59,954 nt of DNA from positions 1 through 59,954 of the forward strand of contig JACPVS010000001.1 of assembly GCA_016197365.1 (NCBI GenBank), written 5' to 3'. Under the pieces are notes generated by a model that was given only the letters and a program-made list of their open reading frames with translations, was not told the DNA's origin and ran no database searches. Source of the DNA: Mycolicibacterium cosmeticum. GTDB lineage: Bacteria; Actinomycetota; Actinomycetes; Mycobacteriales; Mycobacteriaceae. Made by a program: the position numbers and the translations under genes. Below are positions 8,542 through 17,077 of the stretch, piece after piece; positions within the stretch are counted from its first letter, which is position 1; every line of letters begins with the position of its first letter.

Positions 8542-10197
8542 TCACTGGGCGGGGAGGACGTGTTCCCCGGTCTTGTCGGTGCTCAGGCACAGCGAGCAGA
8601 TGAAACCATTGCCGGTCGCCGACTTCAGCATGTCCGGCCGCTCGTAATCATGGTGGCAGACATGGCATTTCAGGTGGTCATCGGCGGGGTTGCCGTACTC
8701 GTCGAACAGTGGCAGGTCGATGCCGTCGTCGGTGCGGCGCAGGTAGTACTTGCCCTTGGTGGCGATGGCGATGATGGGCGGCAGTACCAGGCCCAGACCG
8801 ATCGCCACCAGCGGCGAGTAGGGCCGGATGGCCTCACCCAGGCCGCCGAAGAACGCGATCACCGACACGCCTGCGGCGATCAGCATGGAGCCGAACCCGA
8901 CCGGGTTGAACCCGTACAGCATGCCGCGCCGGTATTCGGGCACCTTGGGCGACAACTTCAGCAGGTACTTGTTGAACACGATGTCGCTGGCCACCACCAC
9001 GACCCAGGCCATACCGCAGTTGGCGTAGAAGCCCAGGATGGTGTTGAGGAAGTCGAACATGTTGGCTTCCATCAGGATCAGCGCGATCAACAGGTTGACG
9101 CCGAGGAACACCAGCCGACCGGGATAGGTCTTGGTGACGCGGGTGAACGAGTTGGTCCAGGCCAGTGAACCGGAGTAGGCGTTGGTCACGTTGATCTTGA
9201 CCTGGCTGATGACGACCAGTACGACGGCCAGCGTCATGGCCAGCCACGGGGGCAGGAAGTTCTGATAGATCTCCAGGAACTGGTGCACCGGCTGGTTGGC
9301 GATACCCGTGCTGTCGGCGACGTTCGCGATCAGGTAGACGGCCAGGAACAAGCCGACGATCTGCTTGATGGCGCCGAAGATGACCCAGCCGGGGCCGGCC
9401 AGGAACATCCACGTCCACCAGCTGCGGCTGTTCTCGGGCGTCTTGGGCGGCATGAAGCGCAGGTAGTCGTTCTGCTCGGCGATCTGGGCGATGAGCGACA
9501 GACACACGCCGGCGGCCAGCAGGGTGGAACCGAGGTCGAATCCCTGCACCCCGTTCTCACCCTGGTAGGCGAAGAACTGGCCCACCGACTCGGGGTGACT
9601 GATGACGAGGTAGACGAACGGCGCGACCATCAGGATGAGCCACAGCGGAGTGGTCCACACCTGCAGCGTGGAGAGCACCTTCATGCCGTAGATCACCAGC
9701 GGGAAGATGATGAGCGTCGAGGCCGCATAGCCGACCCACAACGGTATGCCGAGCCCGAGTTGGAGGCCCTGGGCCATGATCGAACCCTCGAGCGCGAAGA
9801 AGATGAAGGTGAACGTCGCAAAGATGACGTTGGTGACCACCGACCCGTAGTAGCCGAAGCCGCTGCCACGGGTCACCAGATCGAGATCGATGTTGTAGCG
9901 GGCCGAGTAGTAGGCCACCGGGAAACCGGTCAACATCACCACGACGGCGAAGATGAAAATGCCCCACAGCGCGTTGGTGGTGCCGTAGGAGATACCGATG
10001 TTCGCGCCGATCGCGAAGTCGGCGAGGTAGGCGATACCGCCCAGCGCCGAGATGCCGACCACTCGAGTGGACCACTTCCGGTAGCTGCGCGGGGCGAAGC
10101 GCAGCGTGTAGTCCTCGAGGGTCTCTTTGGTGGCGGTGAGCCGGTCGTCGGCATCGACGGCGGCGTCGGCCGGCTCGTCGGTGAGCTCTTGTGTCAT
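8542..10197 (-). CDS. NCS1-family (purine/cytosine/allantoin-type) permease with C-terminal Cys4 tail
   Basis: This encodes 551 residues with about 12 hydrophobic helices. The N-terminus carries the NCS1-like YTLRFAPRSYRKWSTRVV, and helix 1 includes ALGGIAYLADFAIGANIG. It probably imports a nucleobase or a related N-heterocycle by Na+ or H+ symport. The last 45 residues are unusual: KCHVCHHDYERPDM..GFICSLCLSTD places Cys511, 514, 534 and 537 as two CxxC pairs, a likely cytosolic zinc knuckle. The ATG at 10197 was chosen over a TTG at 10206. It has its own promoter region shared divergently with the PAP2 gene, and a hairpin follows it. Confidence 0.85.
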   Translation of the reverse strand: MTQELTDEPADAAVDADDRLTATKETLEDYTLRFAPRSYRKWSTRVVGISALGGIAYLADFAIGANIGISYGTTNALWGIFIFAVVVMLTGFPVAYYSARYNIDLDLVTRGSGFGYYGSVVTNVIFATFTFIFFALEGSIMAQGLQLGLGIPLWVGYAASTLIIFPLVIYGMKVLSTLQVWTTPLWLILMVAPFVYLVISHPESVGQFFAYQGENGVQGFDLGSTLLAAGVCLSLIAQIAEQNDYLRFMPPKTPENSRSWWTWMFLAGPGWVIFGAIKQIVGLFLAVYLIANVADSTGIANQPVHQFLEIYQNFLPPWLAMTLAVVLVVISQVKINVTNAYSGSLAWTNSFTRVTKTYPGRLVFLGVNLLIALILMEANMFDFLNTILGFYANCGMAWVVVVASDIVFNKYLLKLSPKVPEYRRGMLYGFNPVGFGSMLIAAGVSVIAFFGGLGEAIRPYSPLVAIGLGLVLPPIIAIATKGKYYLRRTDDGIDLPLFDEYGNPADDHLKCHVCHHDYERPDMLKSATGNGFICSLCLSTDKTGEHVLPAQ

Positions 10198-10288
10198 GGT
10201 CAGCAAACTTAAGGTGGCTATGTTTCCGCGGCGTCACCGTGGCGTTGCCCTCATACTGCATCCAGCTGTGGGTGGTAGGACTGATTCG

Positions 10289-10948
10289 GTGACACGCTTC
10301 GCACGGTGGTCCGCGGTGATCGCGTTCGTGGTTTTCGTCGCGACGCTGGTCGCGGTGCTGGGCCAGGCTCACTGGCTGGCCACCGCCGACACGTCGGTGC
10401 TCGAACCGCTACACCGGTTCGGCATCGCGCATCCCGGCTGGGTACGCGCCTGGGATGTGCTCTGCACCGTGTTCCATCCGGCGGTGTTCCGGGTGCTCGC
10501 CTGGGTGTGGATCATCGTCGCGCTGGTCCGGCGTCAGGTGCGGGTGGCGCTGTTTCTGACGTTGTCGGTGGAGGTGTCGGGCCTGCTGGTCGTGGTGCTC
10601 AAGGCGCTGGTGGACCGCCCCCGCCCCGCCACTGCGCTGGTGTTCGAGTCCTCGACGTCCTATCCGTCCGGCCATGCCCTCGGGGTGATGGCGGGGGTGC
10701 TCGGGCTGCTGATCGTCGCACTGCCGCTGATGCGACTTACCTGGCGGACGCCGGCGCTGATCCTCGGCGTGGTGGTCGTGCTGGCCATCGGCATCGGGCG
10801 GGTGGTTCTCAACGTGCACAACCCCTCCGACGTGCTGGCGGGCTGGTCGCTGGGTTACCTGTGGGTGCTGGCGTGTCTGCCGGTACTGAAACCCAAGGCC
10901 GTCAGCGTAGCGGCCGAAACACCGGCAGTGCCCGGTACAGCACCTTGA
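10289..10948 (+). CDS. PAP2-family membrane phosphatase
   Basis: This encodes 219 residues with about five or six membrane helices. The three phosphatase motifs are KALVDRPRP, SYPSGHALG and GRVVLNVHNPSD, all with catalytic residues intact. Such enzymes dephosphorylate phosphatidic acid, prenyl diphosphates or phosphatidylglycerol phosphate at the membrane. GTG 10289 with GTAGGA upstream was chosen because the first helix starts directly after it; an ATG at 10219-10221 is the alternative. The last 47 bp overlap the 3' end of the convergent PAP2-lipid kinase gene. Confidence 0.87.
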   Translation: MTRFARWSAVIAFVVFVATLVAVLGQAHWLATADTSVLEPLHRFGIAHPGWVRAWDVLCTVFHPAVFRVLAWVWIIVALVRRQVRVALFLTLSVEVSGLLVVVLKALVDRPRPATALVFESSTSYPSGHALGVMAGVLGLLIVALPLMRLTWRTPALILGVVVVLAIGIGRVVLNVHNPSDVLAGWSLGYLWVLACLPVLKPKAVSVAAETPAVPGTAP

Positions 10949-12383
10949 AAGTGGCCTCCTCGCAGGAGTTCTCGACCTCGCCGTCGTGCGCGACGGGCGT
11001 CGGTCCGTCGACTGCGACGAAGCTGAACTCGGGCACCCGCAGCTCGTGATAGAGCGGGCTGCGCACCAGGCGGCCCAACGCCAGCGCGGTCAGGATGCGG
11101 GCCCGGCTGAACCGGCGCCCGGTCTCCAGGATCCGGACGTCGAGCAGCCCGTCGTCCATCCGGCTGCGCCTGGACGGGGCGAAACCCGACGGCGCGTACA
11201 CCGAATTGCCGAGGAAGAACAACGAGGTCTGCACCGTCTTGTTGTCGAACGCGATGCGCACGGCCGGGTCGCTGCGCAGCGTGCGCCACAGCGCGTACGC
11301 CCCGGCGAGCGGCTTGCCGATCTTGTGCTCCAGCTTCTCCCGGATCCGCACGAACGCCGGATAGGCGCCGATGCTGGCGGTGTTGATCACGGTGTCGGAT
11401 TCGTTGAAGCGGATCACGTCCACATAGGAGGCACGCCCGGCCCGGATCGCGGCGACGGTGGCCGCGACGGTGTCGCAGCCGATGTCCTTGGCGAAGTGGT
11501 TGAACGTCCCGCCGGGGAACACGGCGAGCGGCACCCCGGCGTCGACGGCGATGCCTGCCGCGCAGGACACGGTGCCGTCGCCACCGCCCACGGCCAGCAC
11601 CTCGGCCCGGGCGGCGGCGTCGCGCAGCGCCTCGGCGATGTCGTCGCCCTCGCCGACCTCGACGATCTCCGCCTGGGGCAGGCCCTTCGCGACTTCGTCG
11701 ATGACGCGGGCGCCGGTACCGCTGCCCGAGGCCGGGTTGATGACCAGAACGACGCCCTCACCGGCGGGGCGGGGCGGGGTGTCCAGGCGCAGCGGCTCGG
11801 AACTCGGCAGCGTCGACTCGACGATCGGCGGCACGACGCGGGCACCGAGCACAGCGATGGCCGCCCCGATGCCGAAGCCGGCGAAGACGTCGCCGGGGTA
11901 ATGCGCGCCGGTCGCCACCCGGGACAGCCCGACCAACCCGGCGAGCAGAGCCAACCCCAAGCCCAGCGGCGGGCTTTCCAGGCCGACACCCACGGCGAAG
12001 GCGGCAGCACTGGCCGAATGCCCGGACGGCAGCGAGTTCGACGTCGGCATCCTGCGCGAGAGCCGGATGAGCGGGACGGGCGTCCGGTCCGGTCGCGGTC
12101 GCTTCCACAGGCGTTTGGCGCCCTGATTGGTGACCAGGCTGGTCACGGCGAGTGTCACCAGGCCGCGGGCCGCGACGCGCCGCATCGAAGGGGTCCCGAC
12201 GGCGGACAGCGCGGCACCGATGCCGATCCACAGCTTGGAATGGTCGGCGGCCGAGGTGAGCCGCGGCATCAGGGAGTCCAGCAGCGGGCTGGGGGACTCG
12301 GCCACCGCCTCGAAGATCTCGCGGTCCAGGGTGCCCAGTCCCCGGCCGATCTGCTGCAGTCCACGTGCCCGTCGTCCGATCAT
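10902..12383 (-). CDS. PAP2 phosphatase fused to a diacylglycerol-kinase-like domain
   Basis: This encodes 493 residues. The N-terminal PAP2 domain has KRLWKRPRP (90-98), SLPSGH (117-122) and SRVATGAHYPGD (154-165). From about residue 210 a DAGK/sphingosine-kinase-type domain follows: VVLVINPASGSG, the ATP-binding GGGDGT at 266-271, FPGGTFNHFAKDIG, and a C-terminal domain with RSRMDDGLLDVRIL. A phosphatase and a lipid kinase in one chain suggests remodelling of phosphatidic acid or diacylglycerol, but the substrates are unproven. Both active sites look intact. The ATG at 12383 fits the family. It overlaps the convergent PAP2 gene by 47 bp. Confidence 0.9.
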   Translation of the reverse strand: MIGRRARGLQQIGRGLGTLDREIFEAVAESPSPLLDSLMPRLTSAADHSKLWIGIGAALSAVGTPSMRRVAARGLVTLAVTSLVTNQGAKRLWKRPRPDRTPVPLIRLSRRMPTSNSLPSGHSASAAAFAVGVGLESPPLGLGLALLAGLVGLSRVATGAHYPGDVFAGFGIGAAIAVLGARVVPPIVESTLPSSEPLRLDTPPRPAGEGVVLVINPASGSGTGARVIDEVAKGLPQAEIVEVGEGDDIAEALRDAAARAEVLAVGGGDGTVSCAAGIAVDAGVPLAVFPGGTFNHFAKDIGCDTVAATVAAIRAGRASYVDVIRFNESDTVINTASIGAYPAFVRIREKLEHKIGKPLAGAYALWRTLRSDPAVRIAFDNKTVQTSLFFLGNSVYAPSGFAPSRRSRMDDGLLDVRILETGRRFSRARILTALALGRLVRSPLYHELRVPEFSFVAVDGPTPVAHDGEVENSCEEATFKVLYRALPVFRPLR

Positions 12384-12458
12384 GTTTCCAACCTACTGAG
12401 CAGGTTGTGTCCAAACCTTGACTTGACCCGCGCGGTGCCGCCTGCGAACGATGGACGG

Positions 12459-13118
12459 ATGCGCCGACTGCTGATGCTGCTGTGCGCGGTGACGCTGATG
12501 AGCGGAGCTGTGCCCACGCCGGTGTCCCGCGCGGTGGACACCCCGTGGTTCGCCGACTCCGTCGGTGCCGCCACCCAGGTCATTTCGGTTGTCGGCGTGG
12601 GCGGCTCGTCGGCGAAGATGGACGTCTGGCAGCGCAGCACGGCGGGTTGGGAGCCGATCGGCGTCGGCATACCGGCGCACATCGGGTCCAACGGGATGGC
12701 GCCGCAGACCCACGACGGCGAAATGAAAACGCCGATGGGCATATTCAGCCTCGACTTCGCGTTCGGCACCCAGCCCAATCCCGGCGGCGGACTGCAGTAC
12801 GTCCAGGTCGGTTCGGACCATTGGTGGGACGGCGACATGAAGAGCCCGACCTACAACACCATGCAGGTGTGCAAGAAGGCGCAGTGTCCGTTCAACACCG
12901 ATCCCAGCAGCGGCACCGAGAACCTCAAGATCCCGCAGTACGCGCACGCCGTGGTGATGGGTGTGAACAAGGCGCGGGTGCCCGGTAACGGCGGCGCGTT
13001 CTTCCTGCACACCACCGACGGGGGTGCCACGGCGGGCTGTGTGGCGATCGACGACGCCACCCTGGTCAAGATCATGCAGTGGCTGCAGCCGGGTGCCCTG
13101 ATCGCGGTGGCGAAGTAA
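12459..13118 (+). CDS. Secreted L,D-transpeptidase (YkuD-like) family protein
   Basis: This encodes 219 residues with a signal peptide of about 25 residues (MRRLLMLLCAVTLMSGAVPT). The domain contains GEMKTPMGIFSL and ends in FFLHTTDGGATAGCVAI, with His184 and Cys194 matching the HxxxxxGxxxGC catalytic pattern of YkuD-like proteins. These cross-link or modify peptidoglycan stem peptides in the periplasm; some members of this branch have unproven activity. The start is the ATG immediately before the signal peptide, even though the frame is open much further upstream over the DAGK gene. It converges on the SnoaL-like gene with only one base between. Confidence 0.82.
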   Translation: MRRLLMLLCAVTLMSGAVPTPVSRAVDTPWFADSVGAATQVISVVGVGGSSAKMDVWQRSTAGWEPIGVGIPAHIGSNGMAPQTHDGEMKTPMGIFSLDFAFGTQPNPGGGLQYVQVGSDHWWDGDMKSPTYNTMQVCKKAQCPFNTDPSSGTENLKIPQYAHAVVMGVNKARVPGNGGAFFLHTTDGGATAGCVAIDDATLVKIMQWLQPGALIAVAK

Positions 13119-13119
13119 T

Positions 13120-13608
13120 TCAGATATTGAGTGCGGGACCGGCTTTCAGGTGGAAGCCCAGGTTCTCCGTGGACATCGTCGCTTCGTAGGTGCGGTCGTA
13201 CCCGGTGGCGCAGATCCGCCAGCCGTCCGCGGTGCGCCGGTAGCGGTCGCGGTAGAACGCGGCGCCGATCAGCATGAAGTTGAAGTCGGCGGCGATGACG
13301 CGGTCCTGCAGGTACCACACGCCGGATGCGTCGTCCGGGCCGTCGAAGGTGATCTGCGGGTGGTCGACCCGATGCTCGGTGATGATCGCGGCGCCGAGTG
13401 AGGTGCTCATGTAGTCGACGAGCGCGGCCCGGTCGGTGAAGCGCAACGTACCGGAGCCGTCCGGGTTGGAGCCGTAGTCACCGTCGATGTCCTCGGTGAG
13501 GGTCGCGGCGAAGTCGTCCCAGTGCTTGGTGTCCAGCGCCCGCAGGTAGCGGTACTTGACGTCTTTGATGGCCTCGATATCACTCGCGTTGTCACTCACA
13601 TTCGACAT
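13120..13608 (-). CDS. SnoaL-like (NTF2-fold) protein
   Basis: This encodes 162 residues. It opens with DIEAIKDVKYRYLRALDTKHWDDFAATLTEDID and ends with DGWRICATGYDRTYE, the typical layout of SnoaL_4/NTF2-like alpha+beta cone proteins. Members include dehydratases, isomerases and ring-hydroxylating small subunits; no substrate can be assigned. Start ATG 13608 (MSNVSDN) is preferred; a GTG at 13632 would add eight residues. It converges with the transpeptidase gene. Confidence 0.8.
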   Translation of the reverse strand: MSNVSDNASDIEAIKDVKYRYLRALDTKHWDDFAATLTEDIDGDYGSNPDGSGTLRFTDRAALVDYMSTSLGAAIITEHRVDHPQITFDGPDDASGVWYLQDRVIAADFNFMLIGAAFYRDRYRRTADGWRICATGYDRTYEATMSTENLGFHLKAGPALNI

Positions 13609-13656
13609 TGCAGCACACTTGTTTCGCGCCACATGCAGATCGCTTACAGTCCGGAC

Positions 13657-14185
13657 ATGAAGTTCGTCGACGCCTTCGTCAAATCCCCGTTCGCGGGGGT
13701 GGCGCCCTGGGTGTTGATGTCACTGATCGCCGGTCCGGGCCGGTTCGAGGAGGCGACCTCCGCCGCGTTCGGTTTGACCTTGGTGACGATGTGGGCCGGG
13801 TGGCGCCGCGGGGTGCGGGTGCAGGATCAACGACGTCATCTCGGCGGTCTGGGCGCTGGCCTTCACCGTGTCAGCGGTGTCCGGCGCGGTCGGTGACGCG
13901 GTGCTGCGCGACGGCGACAACTTCTGGACCGCCTGGATCGTGCCGTTGGCCGCGATCATGTTCGCGGTGTCGTTCACCGATTTCTATCCTGACCGCGCGA
14001 CCGCCGATCCGGCGCCGTCGTGGACCGCGGCGATCGACTGGTTGCCGCCGTTGGTGATGGTCACCGGCATCGCCGGGCTGGTCTCGGATTCGGTGCCGAC
14101 GGTCGTCGGTATCGGGTGCATCGTGGCGGGTGGTGTCGGGTCGGCCATTTTGCGCAAACGGGATCCAACGCCGGCGGCGCCGTGA
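13657..14185 (+). pseudogene. Small membrane protein gene split by a one-base frameshift
   Basis: Frame one starts at ATG 13657 (MKFVDAFVKSPFAGVAPWV) and reads well to WRRGVRV near 13820. Frame two continues without a break in meaning from RINDVISAVWALAFTV to TGA 14183-14185. Removing a single base near 13823 would join them into about 175 residues with four or five membrane helices. Neither half has its own credible start, so I treat it as one broken gene or a sequencing error. The family is not recognised by name; it resembles small mycobacterial integral membrane proteins. Confidence 0.75.
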
Positions 14186-14302
14186 CCCGCCGACAAAGGT
14201 GATTCACAACTGATCCAAAAGTTCAGTGCCGGAACGAAGTTCGACCGAGCGCGGTGTGTCCCTTCGTCTGGGTGGCCGGTGGGCGGCTAAGGTGTGCTCA
14301 AT

Positions 14303-16168
14303 ATGAGCGACCCGTTGGGGTTGTCGATCGGGACGACCAACATGGTCGCGACCAGTGTCGGCGGCCAGTCTGTGACCCGGCGCGCTGTGCTGACCCTGCC
14401 TACGCACGGCACGCCGGTCATCGGTGTGCCCGCAGTGGATGGCCTGGTGCTCAGCGGCTTCGTCGAGCGGGTCGGCGATCCGGTGCCGCTGGTGGCCTCC
14501 GACGGCTCGTCCTACGCCGCCGACGACCTGTTGGTCGAGGCGCTTGAGGTGATGGCCGGTGCGCAGCCGGCACCGCAGACGGCCATCGCCTATCCCGCGC
14601 ACTGGACCGCTGCGACGGTCCGAACCCTGCGCGCGGTTCTGCGCACCAATCCGGTGCTCGCCCCGAACGGCACCCCGCCCCGTCTGGTGTCCGACGCGGT
14701 GGCCACGCTGACCTCGTTGCGCACCAATCCCGGCCTCAGTGGCGGTGGGCCGGTCGCACTGCTCGATTTCGGTGGGGGTGGCACCAGCATCACCCTGGCC
14801 GACGCCGGAGCCGCGTTCGAGCCGTTGGACGAGACGTTGCGGGTCACCGAGTTCTCCGGCGACCTGATCGACCAGGCTGTGCTCACGAAGGTGCTCGGCG
14901 GTGTCACCGACGCGGATCCGGCCGCCACCGCGGCGGTCGGGCTGCTCGGGCAACTGCGTGAGGAATGCCGCCAGGCCAAGGAGCGATTGTCGTCGCTGAC
15001 CGCCACCGAGGTGCCCGTGGCGCTGCCGGGGCATCAGTCGGTGGTCCGGATCACGCGCGCCGAGCTCGAGGAACTGCTCACCGATCCATTCGGCGAAGTC
15101 CTGTCCGCCCTGGATGATCTGTTGCAGCGCAACAGGATCACCTTCGCTGATCTCTCGGCGGTGGCGACCGTCGGTGGTGGGGCGAGCATTCCGCTGATCA
15201 CTCAACGGATTTCCGAGCACACCGGGATCCCGGTGGTCACCACCGCGCAACCCGCGCTCGACGCCGCCGTCGGCGCAGCACTTTTCGCCGCCTATGGGGC
15301 CGAATCTGATCTGCGCACAGGGTTGGCGCCCATCGCCCCGGACGCGCCGACCGGTCTGGCGCCGACGGCGTCCGACGCCCCGACGGGTCTCGCCCCGGCC
15401 GGCACCGACATTCCGACGCAGCTCGGGTCCACGGCCCAGGGTGCTGTCGGTGCCCTGGCCTGGTCGCAGGACGATGCCGCGACCGGCGACCCGGTGCCCT
15501 ACACGGGCGGCGAGATTCCCTTCGCCCCTTACGCTCCCGGGAATCCGTATGCGATGGACGCCCCCACACGCGCTGTGGCACATCATGTTCCGGGTTCCTA
15601 CGACGAGCCGCGCCGGACCTGGCAGCGACTGCCCATCCTGGTGTTCGCCGCCGCCGGCGTGTTGACGTTGGTGGCACTCGGTGGGGTGGCGGTCGCCCTC
15701 ACCGGTAACTCGGGAAGTCCCAGCCCCAGTCCCACGCCGACGAATGCTCCGGTGTCGCATCCGATCGCCTCGCCGCCGGCCGAGCCGCCGCCCGCCGCGG
15801 TCGCGCCGCCGACCGAGGCGCCGCCGCCTCCGGTCGTCACCGTGACGACCGAGCTGCCGCCCCCGCCGCCGCCGAGCCCGGAACCCGTCGTGACGCCGAC
15901 GTACACCACCACGCACACGACGACATCGCCGACGACGACCACCACAACCACGACGACGACAACAACCACGACGACGACCACCACCACGCCACCCACGACG
16001 ACAACAACCACCACCACGACGACGACGACCCCGGCGATGACCACCACCTTCATCACCGTGCCGTTCGTGCCGGTGCCGATCCCTATCCAGGTGCCCAACC
16101 GTGGTGAACCGTCGACTCCGAGCTACCCGCCGCATGTGCCCGGCTGGGGCGTGCCCAGCATTCCGTAA
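14303..16168 (+). CDS. Hsp70-like ATPase-domain membrane protein with extracytoplasmic Pro/Thr-rich tail
   Basis: This encodes 621 residues. The N-terminal 340 or so form an actin/Hsp70-like ATPase: LSIGTTNMVA (phosphate 1, lacking the usual Asp), LLDFGGGGTSITL (phosphate 2) and VATVGGGASIPLI (adenosine). Then come imperfect APTGLAP repeats, one membrane helix (LPILVFAAAGVLTLVALGGV), a Pro-rich stretch and about 45 residues that are almost all Thr. The cytosolic ATPase with an external mucin-like tail suggests an envelope sensor or scaffold, not a chaperone, as no substrate-binding domain is present. ATG 14303 is used; TAAGGT at 14288-14293 may be its -10. Confidence 0.8.
   Translation: MSDPLGLSIGTTNMVATSVGGQSVTRRAVLTLPTHGTPVIGVPAVDGLVLSGFVERVGDPVPLVASDGSSYAADDLLVEALEVMAGAQPAPQTAIAYPAHWTAATVRTLRAVLRTNPVLAPNGTPPRLVSDAVATLTSLRTNPGLSGGGPVALLDFGGGGTSITLADAGAAFEPLDETLRVTEFSGDLIDQAVLTKVLGGVTDADPAATAAVGLLGQLREECRQAKERLSSLTATEVPVALPGHQSVVRITRAELEELLTDPFGEVLSALDDLLQRNRITFADLSAVATVGGGASIPLITQRISEHTGIPVVTTAQPALDAAVGAALFAAYGAESDLRTGLAPIAPDAPTGLAPTASDAPTGLAPAGTDIPTQLGSTAQGAVGALAWSQDDAATGDPVPYTGGEIPFAPYAPGNPYAMDAPTRAVAHHVPGSYDEPRRTWQRLPILVFAAAGVLTLVALGGVAVALTGNSGSPSPSPTPTNAPVSHPIASPPAEPPPAAVAPPTEAPPPPVVTVTTELPPPPPPSPEPVVTPTYTTTHTTTSPTTTTTTTTTTTTTTTTTTTPPTTTTTTTTTTTTPAMTTTFITVPFVPVPIPIQVPNRGEPSTPSYPPHVPGWGVPSIP
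15908..16038 (+). repeat. Low-complexity ACN (Thr codon) tract
   Basis: This is a run of ACC, ACG and ACA codons coding for Thr, with single interruptions of Ser-Pro and Pro-Pro. It lies in frame within the Hsp70-like gene. The reverse strand is open as a Val-rich frame, which is only a shadow. Such tracts are prone to length change by slippage and are likely O-mannosylated in mycobacteria. Confidence 0.85.
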
Positions 16169-16246
16169 CGGGCCGGTAACCCGTGCGGCAGGAATATCAC
16201 AGCCGCATTCCAGCTAGCTTGAGGTTGCTGGCAGCACCATCAGTGC

Positions 16247-16501
16247 ATGAGAACTCAAACGTCATGGCGCTCTCGACGCGCGATTTTCGGTGTGATCGGC
16301 GCCGGTGCATTGGTCACGCTCGGTGCGTTGAGTGCCGCGCACGGCGCAAACCCCGCCAGCACGTTGGCGGGCTCGGGTGATGCGCCCGCGAACACCACGT
16401 ACTCCTCACCGGTGGTTGCGCCGGCCAACATGGGGGCGACGGCCACGTGGACCACGCCGTCCAATGTGGAGGCCATCACCAAGGCCGCGCCGGCGAAATA
16501 G
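16247..16501 (+). CDS. Small secreted mycobacterial protein, 84 residues
   Basis: An N-terminal signal sequence (RRAIFGVIGAGALVTLGALSAAHGA) is followed by a short Ala/Thr/Pro-rich mature part with SSPVVAPANMGATATWTTP. It resembles small conserved exported proteins of mycobacteria with a PVVAPANMGAT core; the function is unknown. It lies 9 nt ahead of the PASTA-like gene, whose Shine-Dalgarno (AGGAG) overlaps its stop codon, so the two are almost certainly one operon. Confidence 0.7.
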   Translation: MRTQTSWRSRRAIFGVIGAGALVTLGALSAAHGANPASTLAGSGDAPANTTYSSPVVAPANMGATATWTTPSNVEAITKAAPAK

Positions 16502-16510
16502 GAGCTGACC

Positions 16511-16936
16511 ATGAAACGGATTGCACTGGCGGCGGGGCTCGCCGCAACGGCCGCGGGGTTCGCCGCGGTGATCACCAGCGGAACCGCCGCAGCGGCGGGC
16601 ACCGACGTGACAGGACAGAAGTACAGCGACGCGTCCTCTGCGCTCAGCGGCGCCGGCTACACGGTGATCGTCGGCACCACCTTCGGTGACGTGCAGAACC
16701 GCGACGACTGCATCGTCGTCAACGCGGTGCAGCGCACGGTGGCGGCGCCCGAGAACAGCTCGGGATCGGCCACCAAGGAGATGGTCGTGTCGCTGAACTG
16801 CGAATCGGGTGCAGCGTCGAACAAGTCGGCCGGTTACTCGGCGGGCAGCCCGGAAGGCCGCGCCGCCAAGGCCGCCGCCGCTTCGGCCGCAGCGCAGGCA
16901 TCGGCACAGGCCAACCCGGATTCGGGCGGCAACTAG
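16511..16936 (+). CDS. Secreted PASTA-like domain protein, 141 residues
   Basis: A signal peptide of about 28 residues (MKRIALAAGLAATAAGFAAV..AAAA) is followed by DVTGQKYSDASSALSGAGYTVIV..GDVQNRDDCIVVNAV. This matches one PASTA domain, a fold that binds peptidoglycan fragments or beta-lactams. The C-terminus is Ala-rich and probably unstructured. ATG 16511 follows AGGAG at the previous stop. It is exported and likely cell-wall associated; partner unknown. Confidence 0.78.
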   Translation: MKRIALAAGLAATAAGFAAVITSGTAAAAGTDVTGQKYSDASSALSGAGYTVIVGTTFGDVQNRDDCIVVNAVQRTVAAPENSSGSATKEMVVSLNCESGAASNKSAGYSAGSPEGRAAKAAAASAAAQASAQANPDSGGN

Positions 16937-17077
16937 TAAGGCCCCCAATGGTGGTGGTACACCCCCTACGAACCACCACCCCCACCGAGCGACAACTAGG
17001 TCGCTGGTCTGCATCGATTACCTGCCGGGTCGCTGTGACCTGTCGCGTCCGGAAGATCCGGCATCTACGGTGAAAAC

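Noticed and set aside
10986..12458. Long plus-strand frame of more than 490 codons upstream of the L,D-transpeptidase
   Set aside because: It runs antisense over the well-supported PAP2-DAGK gene, has shadow composition and joins a clear signal peptide only at 12459.
15908..16038. CRISPR-like or satellite repeat
   Set aside because: There is no fixed repeat and spacer; it is in-frame Thr codons. No CRISPR array was seen anywhere in the window.
15598..16098. Val-rich minus-strand frame of 166 codons
   Set aside because: It is the reverse reading of the Thr-codon tract and has no start signal.
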